From positions 1 through 33,733 of the IMG/VR virus record IMGVR_UViG_3300009762_000002: a stretch of 33,733 nucleotides of DNA, one strand, 5' to 3'. Made by a program: the position numbers and the translations under genes. The stretch's first letter is position 1. Every line of letters begins with the position of its first letter. The notes under the pieces were generated by a model, which saw nothing but the letters and a program-made list of their open reading frames with translations, searched no databases and was not told the origin of the DNA. Shown here piece after piece: positions 27,437-33,733 of the stretch. Source of the DNA: a virus.

Positions 27437-27468
27437 TTTACCGGCTCCCCTTTCTATCTCGGCCGCTG

Positions 27469-27576
27469 TTATGATTTGCGCACCTTCCCCAGCATTTTAG
27501 TAAACGAGTCCCATTCTTGCTCAAACGATATATACCTATCAGGCCAGTGACTACCGGGTACATTAAACTTAATCAA
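27469..27576 (-). CDS. 35-residue protein with TTG start
   Basis: The frame begins TTG at 27574-27576, overlapping the upstream TGA stop as TTGA, and reads MIKFNVPGSHWPDRYISFEQ then EWDSFTKMLGKVRKS. The frame stays open upstream to 27620 but without an ATG, so the true start may be an ATT at 27600. Content (GSHWPDRYISFEQEW) looks like a real protein. Confidence is limited by the start. Confidence 0.45.
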   Translation of the reverse strand: MIKFNVPGSHWPDRYISFEQEWDSFTKMLGKVRKS

Positions 27577-27689
27577 ATCCTTTCCATTAGTGCAAGTTGT
27601 AATCCTTTCCTTCGAGCCGCCCGATTATTGTATCTCCAATATAGGCTAGATCGCATAATCAGTGGAGGATGAAACTTGTATTTTTTCAT
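27573..27689 (-). CDS. 38-residue basic protein
   Basis: ATG at 27687-27689 with GAGGT four bases upstream, inside the stop region of the Cys-rich protein. The product MKKYKFHPPLIMRSSLYWRY and NNRAARRKGLQLALMERI is strongly basic and likely binds nucleic acid or is a small modifier. It fills a gap of a tightly packed operon. Confidence 0.55.
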   Translation of the reverse strand: MKKYKFHPPLIMRSSLYWRYNNRAARRKGLQLALMERI

Positions 27690-27691
27690 GC

Positions 27692-27841
27692 CTACCTCGG
27701 CCCCTCGGGGTCTAAATCAAAGCCATCATCGATTATATCGTATTCAGGGCAGATAGGGCAAGTGGTACACTCGGATGCATGATTGCACTTACAAGCGGAG
27801 TTGTAGGGACAAACCTGAAAAGATTGAGGTAGTTCGATCAT
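27692..27841 (-). CDS. 49-residue Cys-rich zinc-binding protein
   Basis: ATG at 27839-27841 overlaps the upstream stop as ATGA. Six cysteines in CPYNSACKCNH and CTTCPICPEY give two metal-binding pairs, and the C-terminus is acidic (DIIDDGFDLDPEGPR). A zinc-binding peptide is inferred; the partner is unknown. Confidence 0.62.
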   Translation of the reverse strand: MIELPQSFQVCPYNSACKCNHASECTTCPICPEYDIIDDGFDLDPEGPR

Positions 27842-28125
27842 ATATTAGCTCGATAGTTTTTATTAACTATAACGCTAATTTCGATAAGCTTTTTTACTCC
27901 CCCGTCTGCAATAAATCCCGGATCAAGCATAAGAATACCTGCATTTAATCCTCGATCCATAACATCCCCCTCTAAAGGTGTCCTAAACTCAATGCTAGAC
28001 GCTTCGCCCCCGTCAAAAATTATTTTACCTATTGGCGGTTCGTAATATTCATGATTCCAAGTAACAACTGGATTTGCTTTGTACCGAGTTAGATCATAAT
28101 CTTTCATGAAAGATAGGTCTATCAT
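27838..28125 (-). CDS. short prohead-protease-like protein
   Basis: 95 residues from ATG 28123-28125 (MIDLSFMKDYDLTRY) with AGGAGGG at 5-base spacing. KANPVVTWNHEYYEPPIGKI recalls the NPVVLxxHDxxxPIG core of HK97-type prohead proteases, with the histidine in NHEY, and LIEISVIVNKNYRA at the end sits where the nucleophilic serine (usually in ESxV/SIGF) would be. At 95 residues it is about half the usual size, and it lies among recombination genes rather than by a portal or capsid, so it may be a non-capsid relative or remnant. Inference is moderate. Confidence 0.5.
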   Translation of the reverse strand: MIDLSFMKDYDLTRYKANPVVTWNHEYYEPPIGKIIFDGGEASSIEFRTPLEGDVMDRGLNAGILMLDPGFIADGGVKKLIEISVIVNKNYRANI

Positions 28126-28133
28126 TTGCCCTC

Positions 28134-28286
28134 CTATGCCTTTATTTTCGGCATTCCTCTCCATACCCATATTTCGGCTTCAATAGGTCGTATAGGTTGA
28201 TAAGTTCCGCAATTATTGCACGCTCTGTATCTTCCATGCCCATAATATTTAGCCGAGTATCCGCATTTCAAGCATACAAACTTCAT
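28134..28286 (-). CDS. 50-residue zinc-ribbon mini-protein
   Basis: ATG at 28284-28286 with GGGGGAATAA upstream. MKFVCLKCGYSAKYYGHGRY and RACNNCGTYQPIRP hold two CxxC pairs of a zinc ribbon; the end is hydrophobic (EAEIWVWRGMPKIKA). It is co-translated with the HNH nuclease gene upstream. Nucleic-acid binding is likely from the fold class only. Confidence 0.68.
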   Translation of the reverse strand: MKFVCLKCGYSAKYYGHGRYRACNNCGTYQPIRPIEAEIWVWRGMPKIKA

Positions 28287-28604
28287 TTATTCCCCCTTGT
28301 CTATGTCTTCTAAAATACGGTCAATCAAAAGCTCGCGCTCGACAACCTCATTAGCAAGTAGGACTTTGCAATTACATTCACGATGCGTAACCGCAAGGTT
28401 AAACCGATGATCGATTATTTCCTTCCCATATTTATTTAACCATGTCGGCGAGTTAGGGATTCTGTGCGCTATCTCAAAATCGTTCATCGGTATATACTTT
28501 CCGCATACCTCACATATACCTTGGACCTTATTGTACAAGGCTAGGCGCTCTTCATATAACTTTAGTTTTTCTCGCTCAGAATAACTACGTCCTGATAATG
28601 ACAT
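28287..28604 (-). CDS. HNH-type endonuclease
   Basis: 105 residues from ATG 28602-28604 (MSLSGRSYSEREK), which overlaps the upstream stop as TAATG. The HNH core has CEVCGKYIPMNDFEIAHRIP (residues 31-50) and HRFNLAVTHRECNC (residues 66-79); the CxxC pair and the second cysteine pair hold a structural zinc, and the His-Asn-His triad is present. Small free-standing HNH proteins in phage recombination regions can nick DNA or aid packaging. It precedes the NinB-like protein, so a recombination role is possible. Confidence 0.82.
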   Translation of the reverse strand: MSLSGRSYSEREKLKLYEERLALYNKVQGICEVCGKYIPMNDFEIAHRIPNSPTWLNKYGKEIIDHRFNLAVTHRECNCKVLLANEVVERELLIDRILEDIDKGE

Positions 28605-28798
28605 TACTCTACCGCCTTCCATTCGGCGCAAGCTATTCTGTCAATCGGCACCTCTATAGGCATACCGATATTCTTACCACAAGCCGGAACAATTTCGTCG
28701 GCCCTCATCGTCGTTTCATTACCCGACAAGGCATTGTATCTCGTTTGTGTTTTGGTAGTTTTTACCGTAGCCCGGTATCGACACTCTTCGCATTTCAC
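28604..28798 (-). CDS. 64-residue CxxC protein
   Basis: GTG at 28796-28798 with AAAGGAGATAATAAATA upstream. The N-terminus MKCEECRYRATVKTTKTQTR holds one CxxC; more cysteines occur at PACGK and IACAEW. It is a small zinc-binding-type protein with a basic Arg/Thr segment. Function is unknown. Confidence 0.65.
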   Translation of the reverse strand: MKCEECRYRATVKTTKTQTRYNALSGNETTMRADEIVPACGKNIGMPIEVPIDRIACAEWKAVE

Positions 28799-28848
28799 TA
28801 TTTATTATCTCCTTTGGCATTCGGTATAGGATCGACCGGATAGACTCA

Positions 28849-29115
28849 CTATTTAAGCCTTTTTATAGGGCAATTATTATTATAGTTGGGTTGATTTCTC
28901 TCATCATATATCCACAACCCAACTTCAATCGGTAATGTCATTTCTTTTTCATTATGAGTTTTTGAAAAATGATTTCTAAACTCGTTATATTTTATGCCGA
29001 CCATTTCTATAGCTTGCTTTACGGTATATGCCTTAACAACTACACGGGACTGGTTTGATCGGTTACCATATTCACAATTTCTAATAGTACCGCCCCATGT
29101 TTTCAACTCTCGCAT
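28849..29115 (-). CDS. 88-residue basic hypothetical protein
   Basis: ATG 29113-29115 overlaps the NinB-like gene by 13 bases. The product is Asn/Lys/Arg-rich (NCEYGNRSNQSRVVVKAYTV; FRNHFSKTHNEKEMTLPIEV) and resembles small homing-endonuclease-associated or DNA-binding domains. I cannot name a family. The NPxYNNNCPIKRLK tail is basic. Confidence 0.6.
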   Translation of the reverse strand: MRELKTWGGTIRNCEYGNRSNQSRVVVKAYTVKQAIEMVGIKYNEFRNHFSKTHNEKEMTLPIEVGLWIYDERNQPNYNNNCPIKRLK

Positions 29116-29894
29116 ACTTCCCCCTTAAAAACATCTTCAACTATCTTAACAGGGTTTTTACGAAATGTCAATACGGGTATATCTTCATCCACAGTTTCGC
29201 CGGGTTGTGGTGCGTTTGAATCGGCTTCTTTCTTTTCGGCTTCACGCTTCCATGTATCAAAATCAGAAAGCAAGTTTTTATAATCGGCCCCCGTATTTAG
29301 GTCTATACCATAGCTCAAGAGTTGCGCCTCGACTTTTTCGGCAAGTTGGCAAAACTCGGCAACATTCATGTAGGACGAGGTTTTTAGAATCGTGAATCGC
29401 ATCTTTTTAATTTCGGGAATCCACACTTCCTCGATAACTCGCCCCATTGTTTCATTGACCATTGACCGAACAGCCAAAACAAAACCGGGCTCTACGTCAA
29501 TATAGCCGCGAGGTGCATAGAGGCTCATATATTCATCGTGGATCATCTCGGGAGTCACGCTTCCCGATTCTCTCCACTTGACTTTTTGCTCATCTGTCCA
29601 CGCGGATTTATGCCCATTGACAATATTAGCTTCTAAAGTATGCGCGGCCCAAAGCCAAGAGTTTTGATCGACCGACCGCTTGACGTAGTGAATATCGATG
29701 CTTACGTCTAACTCAACAGGCTCCTTCCCGTTGGCCTTATTCGTCGCATTCTTCTCTACGATCTTTCGCATCTCTGTACGTATTTTATTTCGGTATAATT
29801 CGGGATAGCGCAAAATTAAAAGATCGTCGGATTTAGTTACACCTAGCCTTAGATAGTCTGCTACGTCAAAGGAACCTAGAAAATGAGTACGCAT
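29103..29894 (-). CDS. NinB-like recombination protein
   Basis: 263 residues. It carries the NinB/Orf pattern: KRSVDQNSWLWAAHTLEANI (RSxDQN with a nearby Trp), then FTILKTSSYMNVAEFCQLAE (TSxxMxVxEF) at about residues 168-187, with a longer linker and tail than lambda NinB (146 residues). NinB/Orf helps assemble recombinase on single-stranded DNA. It lies in the same operon as a Sak4-like ATPase and a PD-(D/E)XK exonuclease, which supports the call. The final 40 residues are acidic and low-complexity (PQPGETVDEDIPVLTFRKNP). Confidence 0.65.
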   Translation of the reverse strand: MRTHFLGSFDVADYLRLGVTKSDDLLILRYPELYRNKIRTEMRKIVEKNATNKANGKEPVELDVSIDIHYVKRSVDQNSWLWAAHTLEANIVNGHKSAWTDEQKVKWRESGSVTPEMIHDEYMSLYAPRGYIDVEPGFVLAVRSMVNETMGRVIEEVWIPEIKKMRFTILKTSSYMNVAEFCQLAEKVEAQLLSYGIDLNTGADYKNLLSDFDTWKREAEKKEADSNAPQPGETVDEDIPVLTFRKNPVKIVEDVFKGEVCES

Positions 29895-29900
29895 TTAGTT

Positions 29901-30101
29901 CTACTCGGTCACTTCAAGAATTACCGCATCGGGGAAATCTCTGAACTTTCTCGCCGCCGCGAGTCCATAGGTCGCCGAGCTAGTAGAAGTATATCGGCGC
30001 GCTGTCCTCTCAACACAGGTTCTCCCTGGATCGCCTTTCCAGGGAGCAATAAATTGCGTTGCCTTTCCGTCAACTACTTCTAAAGCTACAATGTATTTCA
30101 T
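29901..30101 (-). CDS. 66-residue hypothetical protein
   Basis: The ATG at 30099-30101 (MKYIVALEVVDGKATQF) has GGGGGAG four bases upstream and is preferred to an ATG 48 bases earlier that lies in the preceding gene. It is a small basic alpha/beta protein (CVERTARRYTSTSSATYGLA; VILEVTE strand). No motif is recognised. Confidence 0.68.
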   Translation of the reverse strand: MKYIVALEVVDGKATQFIAPWKGDPGRTCVERTARRYTSTSSATYGLAAARKFRDFPDAVILEVTE

Positions 30102-30112
30102 TTTACTCCCCC

Positions 30113-30661
30113 TTATTCCACTATCGCCGCGATATTTGACGGACTCCACGAAAGAATGGGCCTGTTATCATAAATATATTTATTAACCTCTGTAATCTTT
30201 TCGGCCAATCCGGGCGCAACGTCTTCAAGACTCGAATCTTCGGGAAGATCGTCCCCATAAAAATTATTACCAATCTCTCGCGCATAATTAGGCTTGCAGA
30301 TTACTAATTGCACTTCGCTAGGCGTAGTCTCATGCTCTTCGCACCACTCTTCAAGCTGTTCTCGGTCGGAAAAATAATCGTCTCCCCTAAAAAGAGTAAT
30401 CGGTATCTTCTCGTCCCATACTTGCTTCGGGAATGATCGAAAGCGCTCATCGTCGGCCTTGTCTCGACAATCGATACACTTAATCCATCCCTTTTCACAC
30501 GGTTTACCACACTCGCAAACAGTGTTAGTACAGCCGTCGTATCGGGCTAGACGTTCATCCTTGCCGAAAAAATTGCCATGCCTTGAAACCCATCCCGATA
30601 TCCCGGAAACAAAATGCGCCGCTTCATCGGAAGTATTCAATATCATTTGTTTTTCGTTCAT
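30113..30661 (-). CDS. 182-residue zinc-binding conserved phage protein
   Basis: Starts MNEKQMILNTSDEAAHFVSG and continues ISGWVSRHGNFFGKDERLAR, YDGCTNTVCECGKPCEKGWI, KCIDCRD: a cysteine cluster that would bind one or two zinc ions, followed by an alpha/beta region and an acidic C-terminal part. The GWVSRxGxFFGxDERLARYDGCT segment is a pattern I recognise from unannotated phage proteins. Function is unknown. Its ribosome binding site (GGGGGCA) overlaps the end of the extended nuclease frame. Confidence 0.78.
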   Translation of the reverse strand: MNEKQMILNTSDEAAHFVSGISGWVSRHGNFFGKDERLARYDGCTNTVCECGKPCEKGWIKCIDCRDKADDERFRSFPKQVWDEKIPITLFRGDDYFSDREQLEEWCEEHETTPSEVQLVICKPNYAREIGNNFYGDDLPEDSSLEDVAPGLAEKITEVNKYIYDNRPILSWSPSNIAAIVE

Positions 30662-30725
30662 CTCATGCCCCCTGTTTAATCGCCTTGACTTTTGACTCTA
30701 GCTCGTTTAGCTCATCGAGAAACTT

Positions 30726-31337
30726 TCAATACTTCGACGCCCACTTGTCAAGATACGTCGCCTTGTAAACCGGGAAGTTTCCGAGCCAATCCCAAAACTC
30801 GCGCACTAATGGAATGATAGACTTTACCGATTCACGCCGATACTCGTCTACATAAACCGCGTTTCCGTCCGCATATAGGTATCGCATTCCTAGCGGCCCG
30901 TCTTCAAGCTCCAGATACATTTTCGTTTGCGGGCTTTCGAAATATTTTCCCATCTCGAAGGACTTCCCGAACTTTATATCGTCTATCCAGGCTCCCCCGA
31001 AAGCATCCATGCGGCCATAGAGTAGAAAATCAGTATCCAAAATAGTGACAAGTTTCGAGCCTTTATACTGAAAAATCTTTCCGCGTACATAGCTCGCCAC
31101 TTCTTCGACGCAATCGGCATAACCTAAATCATCGGTATCGGGGGCGATGCCTTCAAGGCACAATTTAGTAACCGCATCCTCAAAAGCTCGCCCCGCCGCC
31201 ATTGCCGGATTATCGGGAATAGGATCACGCCGAAGCGTAGCCTCAAAATCAAGCCTAGCATCGGCCTCTCCGTCATCCCATGAATGCAAGTACCATTCCC
31301 ATGAGTTTAGTAGAGAGGCCGTTACAAGCAAGCTCAC
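30726..31337 (-). CDS. PD-(D/E)XK exonuclease-like protein
   Basis: 203 residues. The nuclease fold has E53 (GRAFEDAV), D111 (YGRMDAFG), the catalytic WIDDIKFG (D119/D120-x-K122) and Q137 in ESPQTKMYLELE, as in RecB/Cas4-type and phage exonucleases. It sits next to the Sak4-like ATPase (4-base overlap) and upstream of the NinB-like gene, the common exonuclease/annealing module. The start is GTG at 31335-31337 with GAGGTGG upstream. After its TGA stop the same frame continues for 20 more codons to 30663 (see findings), so the ancestral protein probably had about 224 residues. Confidence 0.85.
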   Translation of the reverse strand: MSLLVTASLLNSWEWYLHSWDDGEADARLDFEATLRRDPIPDNPAMAAGRAFEDAVTKLCLEGIAPDTDDLGYADCVEEVASYVRGKIFQYKGSKLVTILDTDFLLYGRMDAFGGAWIDDIKFGKSFEMGKYFESPQTKMYLELEDGPLGMRYLYADGNAVYVDEYRRESVKSIIPLVREFWDWLGNFPVYKATYLDKWASKY

Positions 31338-32263
31338 TTCTTCGCCACCTCGAAGCCTTTGTCCTTCACGTATTCAAATCCAAGGGCCTTAATCTTGTTA
31401 TTCAGAAGAAACTTTGCCTCTGCTTTACTTCCGAAAACGTGTTCAGTTTCATTGATCATCTGTAGCGCCTTATCCGCGTCTTTGGGCTCCTTAATCTCGT
31501 CAAACATATTCCGCAGGGAAGACATAAGCTTATCGTAGGTCTCTCCGAGCTTCGACTCTTCTTGCACATTCGCCGCAATTCGAGCAAAGAGAGTAGTGAG
31601 GAAATCGTTAGGCGCTCCGGTCATTACGTTAGGAAGCTCGATAGTCCCTTCGATCCCATGCGTACTTTTGGCATAATATCGGTCAGTGGGCGAAAATCCG
31701 ATAGTGCGCTTATTCCCCGAAGTCTCCATAAATCCGCCCAAGTCCATCGGCTTCCAAATCTCATTACGGGACTTTCCGTCAATGTCGAGGCGATAAACAT
31801 TAGAGTCGTTATCAGTCTCTTCCTTAACGTGGAAGGTAATGACAAGATGCTTGCGAAGTTCCTCGCGGATATAAATAATCATGCGCGAAAACTCATTCCC
31901 AATAGCCCCGTATCCCTGAATCGAAAGTGTCTTCCCATCCTTCTGACAATTCTTGGGATTATTTTTGATAACCCAAGGTTTCATCATGTTAAGGAAAGAT
32001 CCGCCTGTATCGATCGCGATTGTCTCATAGGCTCCGAGATTAGCCGGGATAAGATCGCCAAGTACCTCATCATAATCTTTCGGCTCAATCCTGTCACCCT
32101 TCCGACAATGCGCCGGGACTCTATCCCATCCGCCCGGATCGGTCATAACCGCAAGAGTACCAGGGCCAGAAAGCGCAAGCGTCGACTTGCCAATACCGGG
32201 AACACCCGCCAAAAGAATCGAGTACCGCCTAGACGCCGAAGTCTGATTAGGCTTTAAGATCAA
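31334..32263 (-). CDS. Sak4-like RecA-fold ATPase
   Basis: 309 residues. Walker A GVPGIGKST (residues 20-28), an acidic strand TIAIDTGGSF (Walker B position), a DNA-binding-type loop region and a C-terminal helical part. This matches the phage AAA_24/Sak4 group, single-strand annealing ATPases that work with SSB and the neighbouring exonuclease. The start is TTG at 32261-32263 with GGAGGT upstream, and a consensus promoter (32288-32316) lies in front. It is translated together with the exonuclease. Confidence 0.86.
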   Translation of the reverse strand: MILKPNQTSASRRYSILLAGVPGIGKSTLALSGPGTLAVMTDPGGWDRVPAHCRKGDRIEPKDYDEVLGDLIPANLGAYETIAIDTGGSFLNMMKPWVIKNNPKNCQKDGKTLSIQGYGAIGNEFSRMIIYIREELRKHLVITFHVKEETDNDSNVYRLDIDGKSRNEIWKPMDLGGFMETSGNKRTIGFSPTDRYYAKSTHGIEGTIELPNVMTGAPNDFLTTLFARIAANVQEESKLGETYDKLMSSLRNMFDEIKEPKDADKALQMINETEHVFGSKAEAKFLLNNKIKALGFEYVKDKGFEVAKK

Positions 32264-32287
32264 TGTACACCTCCGTAAAGTTACTCG

Positions 32288-32316
32288 ATCATAGCATAAA
32301 CGAAACCAAATTGCAA
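32288..32316 (-). promoter_or_regulatory. promoter TTGCAA-N17-TATGAT
   Basis: Minus-strand TTGCAA at 32311-32316 and TATGAT at 32288-32293, 17 bases apart, with TGC before the -10 (extended). It drives the Sak4-like recombination operon. Confidence 0.75.
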
Positions 32317-32321
32317 TAGGG

Positions 32322-32558
32322 CTACTTAGTCCTTATCATTGACAAAAACTTCCCGCCCGTATCAGTAGGCTTTGCCGTCATGTCGCCGGTTGCGGTATCG
32401 ATAATCGCATCGGCAATATCCAGGGCCTCTCGGGCAAGCTTGGCTTTGTCGTTGTCGCCTAATGGATAACCCCTTGCTCTTACTAATGTCTGGTAAATAC
32501 TGCCAGACATCCTAGCCGCTATTTCAATGCGCTTAGTTAGTTTTTCATCAGGTGTCAT
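32322..32558 (-). CDS. 78-residue helical hypothetical protein
   Basis: ATG 32556-32558 has AAGGAGGG upstream. MTPDEKLTKRIEIAARMSGS is a helix, then DNDKAKLAREALDIADAIID and a C-terminal TGGKFLSMIRTK. It resembles small phage helical proteins; no function is assigned. It is the last gene before the Sak4 promoter. Confidence 0.7.
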   Translation of the reverse strand: MTPDEKLTKRIEIAARMSGSIYQTLVRARGYPLGDNDKAKLAREALDIADAIIDTATGDMTAKPTDTGGKFLSMIRTK

Positions 32559-32567
32559 AAGCCCTCC

Positions 32568-32963
32568 TTAGCTAAAATCGCCGACGATATAATCACAGGT
32601 TCCTTCGCCATGACCGATACAAAAATCACCTATTTTATGACGCGCTAATCCGTTTGGTCCTGGTTCAGCGATGCTTCGTTGGTACTGTTCTTTTGTCCAT
32701 TTATGGCCACTAATGGCCGAGCGATTAATAATGATGTCAATCATTTCGTCAGGAGTGACAATTCCACCGAATTCGTCTTTAATGATACTTCCGGCGGAAT
32801 TAATCCTATCCTTCCATCCCTCAAAATCTTTAGGGCCTTCCCATTCTCCGACGTAAAGCGAAAAGCACCATCCTCCACTAGACTTTCCAATATGATGCGC
32901 TTCGAAAGCACGACCACAGCACGCACAAGGGCCGCGCTCATACCAGTAATAGTTAGTTCCCAT
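32568..32963 (-). CDS. 131-residue conserved zinc-binding phage protein
   Basis: MGTNYYWYERGPCACCGRAF opens with CxCC and continues HHIGKSSGGWCFSLYVGEWE, a pattern (MGTNYY, CxCC, HIGKSSGGWCFSL) I recognise from a widespread uncharacterised phage family. Two to four cysteines plus histidines would bind zinc. The second half has an acidic-helical region and a TCDYIVGDFS end. Function is unknown. Confidence 0.82.
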   Translation of the reverse strand: MGTNYYWYERGPCACCGRAFEAHHIGKSSGGWCFSLYVGEWEGPKDFEGWKDRINSAGSIIKDEFGGIVTPDEMIDIIINRSAISGHKWTKEQYQRSIAEPGPNGLARHKIGDFCIGHGEGTCDYIVGDFS

Positions 32964-32974
32964 TTCATTTCCTC

Positions 32975-33454
32975 CTATTCGTAATACCCGCCCATATCAT
33001 CGGCATCGAGTCGGGCTAGTTCATCCTTCTTCCACTTTAACGCATTTTCGGCATCGTGAATCTGGCCTAGAAGTATCTCGCGCTTCAATACCTTCGAGGG
33101 CCTCGCGCCTTTCAGAATAAAATAGCTTCCGCCGCAATACGTCCCGCCAGAATCCGTCGGAGCCCAAAACTTATTTGACTCGTCGTACTCTTGCCAAATC
33201 GCGCGGCTAGTCTGCGTAACCTTATCGAAATCAAACAGAAACGTAAACTCATCGAAGTTTTCATCCGTCAACTCGATAGACCTATCTCCGAAATAAGTAT
33301 CGATCATACAAGCCGTGTCATCGTCGCGAACACGGACGGTAAAAGTCCAGTTTCGGCACCATCGAGGATCGTTATTGTACTTACTCGGCGCAGGGACTTC
33401 ATGCCCATAAAGCCCGGTCAAAACTAGCTTGTCAATATTGGATTGTGAAAGCAT
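32975..33454 (-). CDS. 159-residue hypothetical protein
   Basis: ATG 33452-33454 (MLSQSNIDKLV) shares a base with the upstream stop (TGATG), and GGGGAGG precedes it. It is alpha/beta with a beta core (WTFTVRVRDDDTACMIDTYF; FDEFTFLFDFDKVTQ), an unusual Gly/Tyr-rich segment (PTDSGGTYCGGSYFILKGAR) and a C-terminal charged helix. No family is recognised. Confidence 0.72.
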   Translation of the reverse strand: MLSQSNIDKLVLTGLYGHEVPAPSKYNNDPRWCRNWTFTVRVRDDDTACMIDTYFGDRSIELTDENFDEFTFLFDFDKVTQTSRAIWQEYDESNKFWAPTDSGGTYCGGSYFILKGARPSKVLKREILLGQIHDAENALKWKKDELARLDADDMGGYYE

Positions 33455-33733
33455 CACTCCTCCCCGTTCTCAGCGTCTTCGATTAGCTTATTGTTGACGA
33501 GTTTGTAAAAGGTATCAGCCTTGATTTTTACTCCATCGACCTTGGCAGATTTAACATTAATGCGGTGCCAATCGCCATTCTTATCATCCTTCCATTCGGA
33601 AACTACAATATAATTTCCGATGCTCGCCTTAGCCTTGCCATCAATACCGCCAGCAAAAGCTATTGAGTCTTGCCCCGAAGCCGCCGCCGTGCCGCCATAG
33701 CCCGAAGCCGCCGCCATGCCGCCCTCGCCCGAA
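33454..33733 (-). CDS. DUF7666-like repeat protein, 5' end outside the window
   Basis: The frame is open to the right edge, so the N-terminus is missing; an ATG at 33715-33717 is probably internal. Residues at the start show a 9-residue repeat, AAASGYGGT, AAASGxGG, encoded by a 27-base DNA repeat that begins at 33674, 33701 and 33728. Then follow a GNYIVVSEWKDDKNGDWHRI strand and VDGVKIKADTFYKLVNNKLI, matching the C-terminal domain of the DUF7666 repeat proteins. The repeat presumably continues beyond the window. Function is unknown. Confidence 0.72.
   Translation of the reverse strand, partial: SGEGGMAAASGYGGTAAASGQDSIAFAGGIDGKAKASIGNYIVVSEWKDDKNGDWHRINVKSAKVDGVKIKADTFYKLVNNKLIEDAENGEE
33674..33733 (-). 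repeat. 27-base tandem repeat inside the DUF7666-like gene
   Basis: CCCGAAGCCGCCGCC (plus strand) begins at 33674, 33701 and 33728, exactly 27 bases apart, with the third unit cut by the window edge. The first two units differ at a few positions after the conserved core. Each unit encodes nine residues. Confidence 0.8.

Noticed and set aside
26769-30728. Genome-wide stop-codon reassignment
   Set aside because: Two genes have single in-frame TAG and TGA stops, but both codons are also used as normal ends with correct overlaps in many other genes, and no suppressor tRNA was found.
1-33733. CRISPR array, integrase or attachment site
   Set aside because: No spaced direct repeats with unique spacers, no tyrosine or serine recombinase and no att-like core next to a tRNA were seen.

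Overview
This window reads as part of the genome of a tailed double-stranded DNA bacteriophage (Caudoviricetes). It carries a terminase pair, a DnaB helicase with a DnaC-type loader and an initiator-like protein, a Sak4/exonuclease/NinB-type recombination set, a KilAC-domain antirepressor, a RuvC-type resolvase and dozens of tiny packed genes. No integrase, host gene, ribosomal RNA or CRISPR array is visible. Ribosome binding sites are strong (AGGAGG-like), GTG and TTG starts are common, and promoters follow the TTGACA/17-18/TATAAT pattern, often with an extended TG. That fits a bacterium with a standard sigma-70/sigma-A system, with a Gram-positive host weakly favoured; the host cannot be named from sequence alone.

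Almost every gene is on the minus strand, so transcription runs from high to low coordinates. Neighbours usually touch or overlap by 1 to 8 bases (ATGA, TAATG), which lets many start codons and small genes be fixed. The single clear plus-strand gene is an ASCH-domain gene at 8182-8538, driven by its own promoter next to terL.

Layout in transcription order. 33.7-30.1 kb: a repeat protein cut by the window edge, small zinc-binding genes, a Sak4-like ATPase, and a PD-(D/E)XK nuclease whose frame continues past a TGA. 29.9-25.4 kb: a NinB-like protein, an HNH nuclease, several zinc-ribbon mini-proteins, a short protein resembling part of a prohead protease, a MazG-like pyrophosphohydrolase, a DUF736-like protein with an SSB-like tail, and a zinc-protein gene interrupted by TAG. 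25.3-22.0 kb: an antirepressor behind a three-way-junction leader, a 46-residue SLOG remnant, an initiator-like protein and a DnaC-like loader. 22.0-21.1 kb: a promoter, a hairpin, a 96-residue helical protein and then about 500 bases of non-coding DNA that fold like a large ornate RNA. 21.1-17.0 kb: an SNF2 helicase/DNA methyltransferase fusion, DnaB and RuvC. 16.95-16.68 kb: a second RNA gene with its own promoter and terminator and a tRNA-like T-arm, followed directly by a T4 Rnl1-like RNA ligase. 15.6-11.1 kb: small accessory genes including DUF2158, YopX, A1S_2505-like and a cytosine-methylase-like protein. 11.1-6.7 kb: a TerS-like protein, ParB-like protein, GIY-YIG homing endonuclease, ABC-ATPase/GNAT fusion and TerL, with the opposed ASCH gene between the last two. 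Below 6.6 kb: many small hypothetical and single-membrane-span proteins and a thioredoxin-like protein.

The strongest candidates for something undescribed are the two structured RNAs that bracket the ruvC-dnaB-helicase/methylase block (with the RNA ligase beside the smaller one), the three-way-junction leader in front of the antirepressor, and the ASCH versus ABC-GNAT convergent pair inside the terminase locus. All functions come from reading motifs by eye; no database search or folding program was run.
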